NCBI RefSeq assembly: GCF_900110025.1
Contig: NZ_FOCE01000008.1
Location: 1-64,000 of the forward strand
Direction of reading: 5' to 3'
From: Gemmobacter aquatilis
Lineage (GTDB): Bacteria > Pseudomonadota > Alphaproteobacteria > Rhodobacterales > Rhodobacteraceae
DNA: 64,000 bases
The notes beneath the pieces are model-generated. The model was given only the letters and a program-made list of their open reading frames with translations. It was not told the DNA's origin and ran no database searches. Made by a program: the position numbers and the translations under genes. How positions within the stretch are numbered: the first letter of the stretch is position 1; each line of letters begins with the position of its first letter. Positions 51,060 to 61,194 of the stretch are shown piece after piece.

Positions 51060-52403
51060 ATGACCGACCGCCTGCAACGCCTGACCGAAGCCCTGCTGGA
51101 GGCCGCCAAACGCGCGGGCGCCGAAGCCGCCGATGCGCTGGCGGTGGAGGGCACGTCGCTGTCCATCGACATCCGGCGCGGCGCGCTGGAGCAGGCCGAA
51201 CGGTCCGAAGCGATCGAGATGGGGTTGCGGGTGCTGATCGGCGGGCGGCAGGCCTGCGTTTCGGTCTCCGACACCTCGGCCCGCACCATCGAGGATGTGG
51301 CCGAACGCGCCGTCGCCATGGCGCGCGAGGCGCCCGATGATCCCTATGCCGGGCTGGCCGACCCGTCGCAGATCGCGCGCGACTGGGATCTGGCGGCGTT
51401 CGAGCTGTGCGACCCAGCCGCCGAACCCTCGGCCCGTGCGCTGGAGGAAGACGCCCGCGCCGCCGAGGCGGGGGCCATGGCGCTGGCCGGTATCCGGCAG
51501 GTGGAAGCCTCGGCCGGGTATGGCCTGCGCCGGGTGTTCCTTGCGGCCTCGAACGGGTTTGCGGGCGGATATGCGCGCAGTTCGCGGTCCACCTCGGCGG
51601 TGGCCTTCACCGGCGAAGGTACGGGGATGGAGCGTGACTGGGCCGGGGAATCCCGGATTTATCAAGCGGATATGCCCGACGCCGCCGGGATCGGCGCCCT
51701 TGCCGCCGAACGCGCGCTGGCCCGTGCGGGCGCGCGCAAGCCCGTGACGGGCACCTATCCGGTGTTGTTCGATGAACGGATCGCGCAAAGCCTGATCGGG
51801 CATCTGCTGTCGGCGATCAACGGTGCATCCATCGCGCGCGGGTCAAGCTGGTTGCGCGATGCGCTGGGGCAGCAGGTGCTGCCCAAGGGCCTGTCGCTGA
51901 TCGAAGACCCGCATCGCCCGCGCATTTCCGGCTCGCGCCCGTTTGACGCTGAGGGGCTGCCCACCGCGCGGCGGGTGATCGTGGAAAACGGCATCCTGCA
52001 AGGCTGGACGCTGGACCTTGCGACCGGGCGCAAGCTGGGGATGGCGTCCACCGCCAATGCCGCGCGCGGGACGACCTCGACCCCGTCGCCCGCCACCTCG
52101 AATATCGACCTGACGCCGGGCACGGCCACCCGCAAACAGTTGATTTCGCAGATGGGCACCGGGCTTCTGGTCACCTCACTGATCGGATCGACGATCAACC
52201 CCACCACGGGCGATTATTCGCGCGGCGCCAGTGGCTTCTGGGTGGAGGATGGCGAGATCACCCATCCGGTGAACGAATGCACCATCGCGGGCAATCTGCG
52301 GCAGATGCTGACCGGGATGATCGCCGCCAATGACGCGCGCGACCACCTGTCCACCCGCGTGCCGAGCCTGCTGCTGGAAGGGATGACGCTTGCCGGCGCA
52401 TGA
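51060..52403 (+). CDS. pmbA: TldE/PmbA metallopeptidase subunit
   Basis: A 447-residue subunit of the TldD/TldE peptidase, which trims unfolded peptides and matures some microcins. TldE itself lacks the metal-binding HExxxH motif, and none is visible here, consistent with this subunit. Typical blocks are DIRRGALEQAERSEAIEMGL near the N-terminus and GTTSTPSPATSNIDLTPGT, TGDYSRGASGFWVEDGEITH at the C-terminus. Its TldD partner is not in the window. ATG at 51060 with AAGGAAATCCC upstream. It overlaps cysQ by 14 nt. Confidence 0.93.
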   Translation: MTDRLQRLTEALLEAAKRAGAEAADALAVEGTSLSIDIRRGALEQAERSEAIEMGLRVLIGGRQACVSVSDTSARTIEDVAERAVAMAREAPDDPYAGLADPSQIARDWDLAAFELCDPAAEPSARALEEDARAAEAGAMALAGIRQVEASAGYGLRRVFLAASNGFAGGYARSSRSTSAVAFTGEGTGMERDWAGESRIYQADMPDAAGIGALAAERALARAGARKPVTGTYPVLFDERIAQSLIGHLLSAINGASIARGSSWLRDALGQQVLPKGLSLIEDPHRPRISGSRPFDAEGLPTARRVIVENGILQGWTLDLATGRKLGMASTANAARGTTSTPSPATSNIDLTPGTATRKQLISQMGTGLLVTSLIGSTINPTTGDYSRGASGFWVEDGEITHPVNECTIAGNLRQMLTGMIAANDARDHLSTRVPSLLLEGMTLAGA

Positions 52404-53169
52404 TCTGGCCCTGCTGACCGAAGCGGCGCGCGGCGCGGGCGAGATCGCCCTGCGCTTCTGGCGCCAGTCGCCGCAAGTCTGGGAAAAGCCGGGGCTTGGC
52501 CCGGTGACCGAGGCGGATTTTGCGGTGAACGATTACCTGCGCGGGGTGCTGCGCGGGGCGCGGCGTGACTATGGCTGGCTGTCGGAGGAAGATGCCGATA
52601 GCGCGGAACGCCTTGAGACTGAACGGGTTTTCGTGCTGGACCCGATTGATGGCACCCGTGCCTTCATTGCCGGGGAGGACACGTTTTCAGTGTCGCTGGC
52701 GGTGGTGGAGGCGGGCGTGCCGGTGGCGGGGGTGGTGTATCTGCCTGCGCTGGACCGGCTGTATACCGCCAGCCTGCAGGCCCCGGCGCTGAAGGACGGG
52801 CTGCCGATTGCCGCCAGCACCCGCGCGGGGATCGAGGGGGCGACGCTGCTGACCACGGCGCCGAATCTGGCGCCGGAACATTGGCCGGGCGGCGTGCCGG
52901 ATCTGAAGCGCAGTTTCCGCGCCTCGCTTGCCTATCGGCTGTGTCTGGTGGCCGAGGGGCGGCATGACGGGATGCTGATGCTGCGCGACGCCTGGGAATG
53001 GGACATCGCGGCGGGCAGCCTGATTGCGGCGCGGGCGGGGGCCACGGTGTCGGATCGGCTTGGCGCGGGGCTGCGCTTCAACGCGCCGCATCCGCAAGCC
53101 AAAGGCGTGATCGCCGCCGCGCCAGGGCTGCATCGGGCCTTGGTGGAACGGCTGAGCCATGGCGGCTGA
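52390..53169 (+). CDS. cysQ: 3'(2'),5'-bisphosphate nucleotidase
   Basis: Removes the 3'-phosphate of PAP, a by-product of sulfate assimilation. The 259-residue member of the inositol monophosphatase family has metal-binding motifs TEADFAVN, EEDADS, DPIDGTRAFI and, near the C-terminus, EWDIAAGSLIA. Translation appears to begin at a TTG (52390): the upstream frame is closed by a stop two codons before, and the next possible start would remove the conserved N-terminus. It overlaps pmbA by 14 nt and the next gene by 11 nt. Confidence 0.9.
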   Translation: MPAHDLALLTEAARGAGEIALRFWRQSPQVWEKPGLGPVTEADFAVNDYLRGVLRGARRDYGWLSEEDADSAERLETERVFVLDPIDGTRAFIAGEDTFSVSLAVVEAGVPVAGVVYLPALDRLYTASLQAPALKDGLPIAASTRAGIEGATLLTTAPNLAPEHWPGGVPDLKRSFRASLAYRLCLVAEGRHDGMLMLRDAWEWDIAAGSLIAARAGATVSDRLGAGLRFNAPHPQAKGVIAAAPGLHRALVERLSHGG

Positions 53170-54052
53170 GCGGGTGCTCAACCTCTATCTGCCTGCGCAT
53201 CTGCGGGCGGATCACGACGCCGGAAAATTGAACATTCTCAGCCGGTTGATCGAGGCCCTGCCGGGTTGGACGCTGGTGGACAGGCCCGAGGCAGAGGGTG
53301 CCAGCCAGCCGCATCCGGGCCATGCGCTGACCCATATGCAGGAGCCGCTGTCGGCCCGGGCGCTGTGCCTGCGGCGGGCCTATTACTATCCGTTCTGGCG
53401 GATCGAGCCGACCAACGAACGCTGGAATTTCGCGGTGGCGCGGGCACAACCGGGGCAGGCGGGCATCCCGCCGCAACGCGCGCGCGGCTTTCACCAGCGG
53501 CTGCGCGAGCGGGTGCTGGCGGGGCGGAAAATCACGCAGGAAGGCTTTGTTTTCATGCCCTTGCAGGGGCGGCTTCTGGACCACCGCTCGTTTCAATCCA
53601 TGTCGCCGCTGGCGATGATCCGCGCCACGCTGGCGCAGGGGGCAGAGGTGCGGGCGACGCTGCATCCGGGGGAGAGTTACAGCGCGGCGGAGCGGGCGGC
53701 TTTGGCGGCGGTGCAGGCGGAGGATGACCGGTTCCGGCTGGTGCAGGACCCTGCGGCGGACCTGATAAGCCGTTGTGATTACTGCGTTTCGCAAAACTCC
53801 AGCGTGGCCTTGCAGGCGATGATCGCGGGCAAGGGCGCGGTGCTGTTTGCCGGGATCGACTTTCACCACCCCGCCGGATCGGTGCCGCGCGACGGGCTGG
53901 CGGCGGCTTTCGCCAAGGGGCGGCAGGCGCCGCAGCGGATGGCGGAATACCTGTGGTGGTTCTTCAAGCAACAGGCAATCGACGCGCAGGCCGAGGATGC
54001 GGCGGCGCGGGTACGGGCGCATCTGGGGTGGCTTGGTTGGCCGGTGGAATGA
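53159..54052 (+). CDS. Capsule-biosynthesis-like protein of unknown function
   Basis: A 297-residue cytoplasmic protein. The C-terminal half has DYCVSQNSSVALQAMIAGKG followed by AVLFAGIDFHH, a pattern reminiscent of KpsC/KpsS-type Kdo transferases, in which a Ser/Asn-rich turn precedes a helix. The N-terminal half (AYYYPFWRIEPTNERWNF) has no motif that I recognise. I infer a nucleotide-sugar-dependent transferase fold but with low confidence. It overlaps cysQ by 11 nt, so it is co-translated with sulfur-metabolism and peptidase genes rather than with capsule genes. Confidence 0.62.
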   Translation: MAAERVLNLYLPAHLRADHDAGKLNILSRLIEALPGWTLVDRPEAEGASQPHPGHALTHMQEPLSARALCLRRAYYYPFWRIEPTNERWNFAVARAQPGQAGIPPQRARGFHQRLRERVLAGRKITQEGFVFMPLQGRLLDHRSFQSMSPLAMIRATLAQGAEVRATLHPGESYSAAERAALAAVQAEDDRFRLVQDPAADLISRCDYCVSQNSSVALQAMIAGKGAVLFAGIDFHHPAGSVPRDGLAAAFAKGRQAPQRMAEYLWWFFKQQAIDAQAEDAAARVRAHLGWLGWPVE

Positions 54053-54103
54053 GGAAAGCGGCCCCCGATGGGAGCCGCTTTGTAGTTTCAGATCAAGGCG
54101 TTA

Positions 54104-54430
54104 TCAGATCGCCGATTTGATCCAGGTGGCCAGCGCGGCCTTCGGCGCGGCGCCGATCTTGTTGGACACGACCTGACCGTCCTTGAACAGGAACAGCGCC
54201 GGGATGCCGCGCACGCCCAGAACGGCGGGGCTGTCGGGGTTCTCGTCCACGTTGACTTTCACGATCTTGACCTTGCCGGCCAGTTCGGTCGCCAACTCTT
54301 CCAGAGCCGGGCCGATCTGACGGCAGGGGCCGCACCATTCGGCCCAGAAATCGACGACAACCGGGATGTCCGACTGGCGGACCTCGGCGTCGAAAGTGGC
54401 ATCGGTGACGGCTACGGTAGCGGCGCCCAT
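54104..54430 (-). CDS. trxA: Thioredoxin
   Basis: A general cytoplasmic disulfide reductase. The 108-residue protein has the active site WCGPC (Cys 33 and 36), the cis-Pro loop [11 protein letters not shown] and normal thioredoxin length. The ATG at 54430 has GGAG 7 nt upstream; ten extra upstream residues are possible but not part of the fold. It is convergent with the preceding plus-strand gene and separated from the flavoprotein by 151 bp. Confidence 0.96.
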   Translation of the reverse strand: MGAATVAVTDATFDAEVRQSDIPVVVDFWAEWCGPCRQIGPALEELATELAGKVKIVKVNVDENPDSPAVLGVRGIPALFLFKDGQVVSNKIGAAPKAALATWIKSAI

Positions 54431-54581
54431 GATTTTTCTCCAAGGGAATCTGTCAGGCACTGAACGTAAGGATTGGGGGGGGCAGCGTCAAGCAGTAGCG
54501 CCCGGCGCATAGCGGACCTCACGATATCGGGACGCTCAAAAAGGGGGGGTGACATCTGTACACCCCCTGTACACCGGGCGT

Positions 54582-55769
54582 TCACCCCCCGTCGGGCATT
54601 TTTTCCAGATGCCGCGCCGCTGCCCGGCCCGCCCAGAGCCCGGTGGCCCATGCGGCGGTGAGCAGGTAGCCGCCGGTCGGCGCCTCCCAATCCAGCATCT
54701 CGCCTGCGGCAAAGACGCCGGGCAGGGCGCGCAGTTCGAGGTCTTCGGTCAGGCTGTCATGGGTGATGCCGCCCGCAGAGGAGATGGCTTCTTCCAGCGG
54801 GCGGGGACCGGTATGGGGCAGGGGCAGGTGTTTGAGCAGGCGGGCGAGGTCGGCGGGCAGCGGGCGGGCCACCTCCATCACCAGCGCCACGGCAGCGGGG
54901 GGCAGGCCGAGCTTGCGCAGGCGGTTGGCGGCACTGTCGCCGGGTTTGTGGCGCGTGAGACGGGCGTGCAACTGCGCCGCGGTCTGATCGGGGAACAGGT
55001 CGAGCGCGAGGGGGGCGCCAAGGCGCAGGGCGCGGCTGACGGTATAGATGCCGCCGCCTTCGAGGCCGCGGGCGGAGAGGACAAATTCGCCGCGTTCGCG
55101 CTGCGCACCGGCGATCAGCGTGGCGCCTTTGATCGGCTGACCGAAGTGCTTGGCCATATGCGGCGACCAGTCCATCAGGAAGCCCATATTGGCGGGCTGG
55201 AATGGCGCGACCTCCACCCCCTTGGCGCGCAGCCACGGCACCCATGCGGCATCCGACCCGAGCCGGGGCCAGCTTGCGCCGCCAAGGGCGAGGACGGTGG
55301 TGGTGGGGGAGAGGGCGCGCGGGCCTTCGGGCGTGTCGAAGGCGAAGGCGGTGCCGGTGAAGCCGGTCCAGCGCCAGCGGGTGTGCAGGGTGACGCCTTT
55401 GGCGGCAAGGCGGGCCAGCCAGGCGCGCAGCAGCGGCGAGCCTTTCATCGCGGTGGGGAACACCCGGCCCGACGATCCGGTGAACACCGGCTGCCCCAGC
55501 GCGCGGCAGAAATCCTGCACCTGATCGGGGCCGAAAGCCGCCAGCATTGGTGCCAGCCAGGCGGCATCATACTGGGCGGCGAAGGCGGGCAGGGGTTCGG
55601 CTTTGGTGACGTTCAGCCCGGATTTCCCGGCCATCAGCAGCTTGCGCGCGGGCGAGGGCTTGGCCTCGGCCACCGTCACCGCATGGCCGGCATCGGCCAA
55701 CGCCTCGGCGGCCATCAGGCCCGCAGGACCGGCGCCGATGACGAGGGCGCTGTGCGCTTGCCTGTTCAT
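54582..55769 (-). CDS. HI0933/BaiN-type flavoprotein
   Basis: A 395-residue FAD-dependent oxidoreductase. The FAD-binding motif ALVIGAGPAGLMAAEALADAG is N-terminal, followed by KLLMAGKSGLNVT, which is diagnostic for the HI0933/YhiN/BaiN family, and VFAAGEMLDWEAPTGGYLL at the C-terminus. The family's biochemical role is mostly unknown; BaiN of gut bacteria reduces bile-acid enones, which need not apply here. It is monocistronic, upstream of trxA on the same strand. Confidence 0.87.
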   Translation of the reverse strand: MNRQAHSALVIGAGPAGLMAAEALADAGHAVTVAEAKPSPARKLLMAGKSGLNVTKAEPLPAFAAQYDAAWLAPMLAAFGPDQVQDFCRALGQPVFTGSSGRVFPTAMKGSPLLRAWLARLAAKGVTLHTRWRWTGFTGTAFAFDTPEGPRALSPTTTVLALGGASWPRLGSDAAWVPWLRAKGVEVAPFQPANMGFLMDWSPHMAKHFGQPIKGATLIAGAQRERGEFVLSARGLEGGGIYTVSRALRLGAPLALDLFPDQTAAQLHARLTRHKPGDSAANRLRKLGLPPAAVALVMEVARPLPADLARLLKHLPLPHTGPRPLEEAISSAGGITHDSLTEDLELRALPGVFAAGEMLDWEAPTGGYLLTAAWATGLWAGRAAARHLEKMPDGG

Positions 55770-55830
55770 GCCTGCCCCCCTTGGTTTCTCCGAGGCTTGG
55801 CAGAGGTGGCGGGGCGGTGCAAGGGCGGGT

Positions 55831-55849
55831 GATCCTTCTGCGAAGGATC
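55831..55849. repeat. Dispersed hairpin repeat, copy 4
   Basis: GATCCTTC, loop TGC, GAAGGATC: an 8-bp inverted repeat between two minus-strand genes, with the same TTC-TGC-GAA core as the three copies near 11.3 kb. It lies 9 bp past the end of the winged-helix gene and might end its transcript. Confidence 0.58.
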
Positions 55850-55858
55850 GGTTGCGGA

Positions 55859-56563
55859 TCAGATCACCCGGATCGTGTCCTTGTCCACCGCCAGCACATA
55901 GCCGCGGCGGGCGATGGTCTTGACCAGCAGTTCGGAGACGAGCTGGTTGCCGAGCGCGTCGCGCAGGCGTTTGACGCGGGTGGCGCCCGAAGCCTCGTCA
56001 CAATCCGATTCGGGTTTGCCGGAGATCATCGCCTCGATCTGCACGCCGGTCATCACGTCGTCATCCATCCGCGCCTCGGCCAGGACGGACAGGGTTTCGA
56101 TCGCGGCCTCGGTCAGTTTGAATTCCAGATCGTTGATGAAGACCGAGCGCGATTCGCGGCTGATGGTCAGCGAGGCGACCTGGATGCCGGAGCGTTGAAT
56201 GGCCGAGATGCGGCGGTTCTGCGTGACGATGGTGACGAGGAACACGAGGCAGGCCAGCAAGAGCGCGGTGGAGAACACCAGCAGCACGAAGATCACCATG
56301 CGGTAAGAGGCCAGCACCTCCTGAAAGCTGGTGCCGGACTGGGCGATGATTTCCAGCAGCTTGATTTCGGCCAGCGTGCGCAGGTCGTCATTTTCGACGA
56401 ACAGCCGTTCCACCCTTGCGTTGAAGGCGTTGGCGTCGGGCAGGTTGAGGAACAGCAAAGCGGCGGCCGCCGCCAGAATGGCGACGATGGCGGCAATACC
56501 GAAGACCACGACGCGGCTGCCCGCGCGCAGGCTGTCAGTAACGGAGGAAGTAGTCTCCGGCAC
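55859..56563 (-). CDS. Membrane protein with C-terminal winged-helix domain
   Basis: A 234-residue protein with two hydrophobic helices (about 17-40 and 88-112) separated by a loop of about 47 residues, and then a C-terminal domain of about 100 residues. That domain has a winged-helix look of the OmpR-effector type (FKLTEAAIETLSVL, ATRVKRLRDALGNQLVSELL, TIARRGYVLAVDKDTIRV). If the C-terminus is cytoplasmic, this is a membrane-bound DNA-binding regulator with the domains in reverse order to ToxR/CadC. The partner and targets are unknown. It overlaps the small exported-protein gene by 29 nt. Confidence 0.75.
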   Translation of the reverse strand: MPETTSSVTDSLRAGSRVVVFGIAAIVAILAAAAALLFLNLPDANAFNARVERLFVENDDLRTLAEIKLLEIIAQSGTSFQEVLASYRMVIFVLLVFSTALLLACLVFLVTIVTQNRRISAIQRSGIQVASLTISRESRSVFINDLEFKLTEAAIETLSVLAEARMDDDVMTGVQIEAMISGKPESDCDEASGATRVKRLRDALGNQLVSELLVKTIARRGYVLAVDKDTIRVI

Positions 56564-56819
56564 TCGACCTTCTTTCGTTCAGACCTTCGGGGCCGAAGGT
56601 GGACAACACGTTGAGGAGCTTCCACCCCCCGGCGGCAAGGCGGGGCTTCAACTCCTGCTTGGCGGCCTTGCGGTCGCCGCAGGCGCCGATTTGCGCCACA
56701 CCGTAATGCAGGCGCAAGGGGTTATCCTGTTTCGCCTTGTAATCGGCAAAGCATTGCGCATGGGCCGGCAGCGCCATCACGGCCAGCAGCAGGGCAGCGG
56801 CGAGAAAGGGGCGGGTCAT
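56535..56819 (-). CDS. Small exported protein of unknown function
   Basis: A 94-residue periplasmic protein: signal peptide AAALLLAVMALPAHAQ, then a compact domain with two Cys (CFADYKAKQDNPLRLHYG and GACGD) and the end GLNERRSSAGDYFLRY. The YKAKQDNPLRLHYG phrase is one I recall from a small conserved family in Rhodobacteraceae without assigned function. It overlaps the start of the membrane winged-helix gene by 29 nt, so the two are coupled. The small exported protein could sense or bind something for the regulator, which is speculation. Confidence 0.75.
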   Translation of the reverse strand: MTRPFLAAALLLAVMALPAHAQCFADYKAKQDNPLRLHYGVAQIGACGDRKAAKQELKPRLAAGGWKLLNVLSTFGPEGLNERRSSAGDYFLRY

Positions 56820-57014
56820 CAGGGATCCTCATGCGGTTCGCGGTTTGGGCGATACTGGACGGGGCGGCGGGGTAATTCAATATCAACCCCCCGAACGCGG
56901 CCTATACCCGGGGGTGGAGGCGTTGTTATCGCATGACAGGGGGGCTGATATTGCTTGCGGTGCGGGCTTTGCGGAAGGGTTGGGGCAGAAACGAACGCAA
57001 CAGGGGGCAAACCC

Positions 57015-57194
57015 ATGCAGGCAAATCGGGCAGAGATCTTTCGGCGGGCGGCGCGGCCCGAACGGCGCTTTGCGGTGCTGATGATCGGGGCGCTGGTGGT
57101 GGCAACGGCGGTAACGCTGGCGGGCGTGCCGGGGCAGGCCGAACATGCGGTGTGCCGCATGGCGCTGACCGGGGCGGCGGTGGGCTGCCTTTAA
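57015..57194 (+). CDS. Possible small membrane protein
   Basis: A 59-residue frame with a basic N-terminus ([16 protein letters not shown]) and one hydrophobic helix ([19 protein letters not shown]), followed by a short tail with two Cys. AGGGGGCAAACCC precedes the ATG, a plausible ribosome site. There is no family that I recognise. A GC-rich hairpin terminator follows 44 bp later, which supports a separate transcript. Confidence 0.42.
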   Translation: MQANRAEIFRRAARPERRFAVLMIGALVVATAVTLAGVPGQAEHAVCRMALTGAAVGCL

Positions 57195-57238
57195 GATCGG
57201 GACAGATGCTCCTCTCATCCCCTCAGGGGGGCATCGCG

Positions 57239-57267
57239 GGGGCAGGGCGGATTGGCCGCCCTGCCCC
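57239..57267 (+). terminator. GC-rich hairpin before rnhB
   Basis: GGGGCAGGGCGG at 57239-57250 pairs with CCGCCCTGCCCC at 57256-57267 around a 5-nt loop. The T-run is weak. It separates the small membrane frame from rnhB. Confidence 0.6.
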
Positions 57268-57312
57268 TCATTTCAGGCTTTTCCTTGCGGCGCGGATCGG
57301 CTTTCTGGGGGT

Positions 57313-57939
57313 ATGACCCGATTGATCGCCGATTTCAGTTTCGAGACCGCCGCCCGCGCCCGGGGCGCCACTGTCATTGCCGGGGTGGACGAGGTGGGGC
57401 GGGGGCCGCTGTGCGGGCCGGTGACGGCGGCGGCGGTGATTCTGGATCCGGCGCATATTCCGCAGGGTATAGGCGACAGCAAGGCGCTGTCATCCGCGAA
57501 GCGCGAACGGATTTATGTGGAACTGCTTGCGGTTGCGCAGGTCAGCGTCGCCCATGCCAGCGTGGAGGAGATCGACGCGCTGAACATCCTGCGCGCGTCA
57601 CATCTGGCGATGGAGCGGGCGGTGGCGGGGCTGGTGATCCGCCCGGATTTCGTGCTGGTCGATGGCAACCGGCTGCCCAAGGGGCTGCCCTGCGGCGCCG
57701 AGGCGGTGGTGAAGGGCGATGCGAAAAGCCTGTCGATCGCCGCGGCCTCGATCGCGGCGAAAGTGGTGCGCGATCGCATCATGGTGGATTTGGCGCAACA
57801 GCATCCGGGCTATGGCTGGGAGCGGAATGCCGGTTACCCGACCAAGGACCATCTGGCGGCGCTTCTAAATCTTGGGGTGACCCCTCAGCATAGGCGTTCG
57901 TTCAGGCCCGTCCACAATATCTTGTATCAAGAGATTTAA
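57313..57939 (+). CDS. rnhB: Ribonuclease HII
   Basis: Cleaves RNA in RNA-DNA hybrids, including single ribonucleotides. The 208-residue protein has the catalytic motif GVDEVGRGP (Asp 26, Glu 27), [10 protein letters not shown] with the third acidic residue, and [20 protein letters not shown]. Complete. The order rnhB-ccrM with a short gap is conserved in alphaproteobacteria, by memory. The ATG at 57313 lies shortly after a hairpin. Confidence 0.95.
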   Translation: MTRLIADFSFETAARARGATVIAGVDEVGRGPLCGPVTAAAVILDPAHIPQGIGDSKALSSAKRERIYVELLAVAQVSVAHASVEEIDALNILRASHLAMERAVAGLVIRPDFVLVDGNRLPKGLPCGAEAVVKGDAKSLSIAAASIAAKVVRDRIMVDLAQQHPGYGWERNAGYPTKDHLAALLNLGVTPQHRRSFRPVHNILYQEI

Positions 57940-57949
57940 GTAAGTGCTT

Positions 57950-59164
<1,215 letters not shown>

Positions 59165-59224
59165 GGCGGGTGGCGGGGGACAGCCCCGCCCAAGGCACCC
59201 TAATCCGAAACAATCGGTTACGCC

Positions 59225-59282
59225 TGTGCTTCGGTCCGCCCGAAGCACACCTCCCCGCCATGTTCTCATGGCGGGGCTTTTT
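59225..59282 (+). terminator. Two hairpins ending the ccrM transcript
   Basis: TGTGCTTCG (59225-59233) pairs with CGAAGCACA (59241-59249). Next, CCCCGCCATG (59253-59262) pairs with CATGGCGGGG (59267-59276) around TTCT and is followed by CTTTTT. The second hairpin is a strong intrinsic terminator; the first may protect the 3' end. Confidence 0.88.
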
Positions 59283-59397
59283 GGCATGTGCGGCAGGGCG
59301 GCCTGCCTGGGTGACGTTAGGGCAACTTGCGCTAGGGCGCTGCGGCCTGCGGGTTTACACTGGCATCGGGGACTGAACCATTTCGATGGGGGGAAAC

Positions 59398-60783
59398 ATG
59401 AGCCGGACCATTAATCTTGGGTATCGTACCGAACAGGCCCATTGCGCCGACGGCGCGGCGGGGTTTGAAATGGCGGTTGTCGCGCTGTATCTGAGCCGGG
59501 CAGATGATCTTGGCACGCCGCTGGACCGGGTGATGAAACTGGTGGGCGACACGCTGACCATCAACTGGACCGCGCAGGCGATTGCGGCCTTGCGCGGCGG
59601 GATCCTCGCCGATTATGGGCTGGATATCGCGGACACGCTGCGGGGCACCCGGACACGGATCACGCTGGACAACCCGGAGCTGGATTTCAACGGCGACGGC
59701 AGTCTGAAGACGCTGGGCGGCGACATCCGGTTCTTTGAACACGCCAACAGCGGCGGTGCGCGCGAGACAGAGTTCTTCGTGCCGGCGTCGATGAGTGACT
59801 TTCTGCTGCTGGCGACGGCGCTGGGCACGCTGAACGCGGCGCTGTGGCTGGAGGCGTTCATGGACCTGGTGATCCCGAACCAGACGGTCAGCTATTTCTA
59901 CACCGGCGATGACGGGGCCGAGGCGATCGGGCTGGGGCAGGGCTGGAACAGCGCGCAGGGTGCTGGCGGCGACGATGTGTTTTTCGGGCCGGAGACCGGC
60001 AGCGGGCAGTTGTTCGGCGGCTTGGGGCGCGATGCGTTTTCGGCGGAGATGTGGAGCGCGGGGGCGAAGATCGACCTGCTGGGCGGGTTGGCGGCGAATG
60101 TGACGCTGGGCGCCAATTACGAGCTGGACGGGTTCGAGGATGCGAAGGGCTCGGGCTTCCGCGACCGGATCATCGGCGATGGCGCGGCGAATGGCCTGTT
60201 CGGGCGGGATGGCAATGATGTGCTGATCGGCAACGGCGGCGATGACACGCTGGCGGGCGGCAATGGCGGCGATGTGCTGGCGGGCGGCGCGGGCGGCGAC
60301 AGTCAGGCCGGGGGCGACGGCAAGGACACGCTGACCGGCGGCGATGGCGATGACACGCTGGACGGGCAGGGAGGCAATGACCTGCTGCAAGGCGGCAAGG
60401 GCCATGACTCGCTGCTGGGCGGCGGCGGGCGCGATACGCTGGAGGGTGGCACCGGCAACGACTCGTTGGACGGGGGCGGCGGCAAGGATCTGCTGCTGGG
60501 TGACGAGGGGGACGACCGGCTGACCGGCGGCGCCAAGGAGGATGTGTTCCTGTTCATCCCCAAGGCGGAACAGGGCGATGACACGATCACCGATTTCAAC
60601 CGCAGCGAGGGGGACCGGATCCGGTTCATCCAGAATGCGCTGCAATTCAGCGATCTGACCATCACCCCCACCGGCGATGGCGGCAGCCGCATCAGCTATC
60701 CCGACGGGGCGGGCGGGCAGAATGTGATCACGGTGGACGGTGTGGTGGTGCAGCAGGGCGATTTCGAATTCTTCGGCAACTGA
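59398..60783 (+). CDS. RTX calcium-binding repeat protein, larger
   Basis: A 461-residue protein. Residues 1-240 contain no recognisable enzyme motif; residues 245-395 are about 15 glycine/aspartate-rich RTX nonapeptides (such as GGDGDDTLDGQGGNDLLQGG and GTGNDSLDGGGGKDLLLGD) that bind calcium. The end EQGDDTITDFNRSEGDRIRF...FEFFGN is a typical C-terminal cap and type I secretion signal. It probably is exported and folds on meeting external calcium. ATG at 59398 after GGGGGGAAAC. It is separate from the RTX protein at 42820 and not closely similar outside the repeats. Confidence 0.87.
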   Translation: MSRTINLGYRTEQAHCADGAAGFEMAVVALYLSRADDLGTPLDRVMKLVGDTLTINWTAQAIAALRGGILADYGLDIADTLRGTRTRITLDNPELDFNGDGSLKTLGGDIRFFEHANSGGARETEFFVPASMSDFLLLATALGTLNAALWLEAFMDLVIPNQTVSYFYTGDDGAEAIGLGQGWNSAQGAGGDDVFFGPETGSGQLFGGLGRDAFSAEMWSAGAKIDLLGGLAANVTLGANYELDGFEDAKGSGFRDRIIGDGAANGLFGRDGNDVLIGNGGDDTLAGGNGGDVLAGGAGGDSQAGGDGKDTLTGGDGDDTLDGQGGNDLLQGGKGHDSLLGGGGRDTLEGGTGNDSLDGGGGKDLLLGDEGDDRLTGGAKEDVFLFIPKAEQGDDTITDFNRSEGDRIRFIQNALQFSDLTITPTGDGGSRISYPDGAGGQNVITVDGVVVQQGDFEFFGN

Positions 60784-60860
60784 CCGGCGGGCTGCTGCGC
60801 AAGCGGGGGGCGGGGTGAACCCCGCCCGTCCCGAAGGGTTGCCCGTAGCGGGCGGGCCGT

Positions 60861-61103
60861 TCAGCCGATGCCGAGGATCGCCATGGCCTTGGCCAGCGTG
60901 GCGACCGAGGCGTCGTGATTGCCCGCGACATGCTGCGCCTCGCCCTCGGCGCGCAGGGCCGTCACCTCGGCCAGTTGTTCGGCGGTCAGTGCCGGATTGG
61001 CGGCGAGGGCTGCGTCAATCGCGGCCATGTCTGCGGGGCAATGGAAGGCGAGGGCGGGGGTGGCGGCGAGCAGGGCCGCAAGGATCAGGGCTGCGCGTTT
61101 CAT
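60861..61103 (-). CDS. Small exported helical protein
   Basis: An 80-residue protein with a signal peptide (AALILAALLAATPALA) and a mature part of about 60 residues predicted to form two helices, with LTAEQLAEVTALRAEGEAQH as the clearest amphipathic segment and one Cys (HCPADM). The function is unknown. The ATG at 61103 follows GTAGGAGGAGCACC. It lies 91 bp downstream of phaC on the same strand, with no terminator seen between, so it could be co-transcribed. Confidence 0.7.
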   Translation of the reverse strand: MKRAALILAALLAATPALAFHCPADMAAIDAALAANPALTAEQLAEVTALRAEGEAQHVAGNHDASVATLAKAMAILGIG

Positions 61104-61194
61104 GGTGCTCCTCCTACAGCGGGAAAATTCCGCTGGAGCATCATGCACCTGTTGGCCGAGTCGGCCCAGCCCCTTGCGGGGCCGGGCGCGGGGC

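Noticed and set aside
60200-60540. Tandem GGCGGCGATGAC-like DNA repeats
   Set aside because: They are the codons of RTX nonapeptides, not a separate DNA repeat element.
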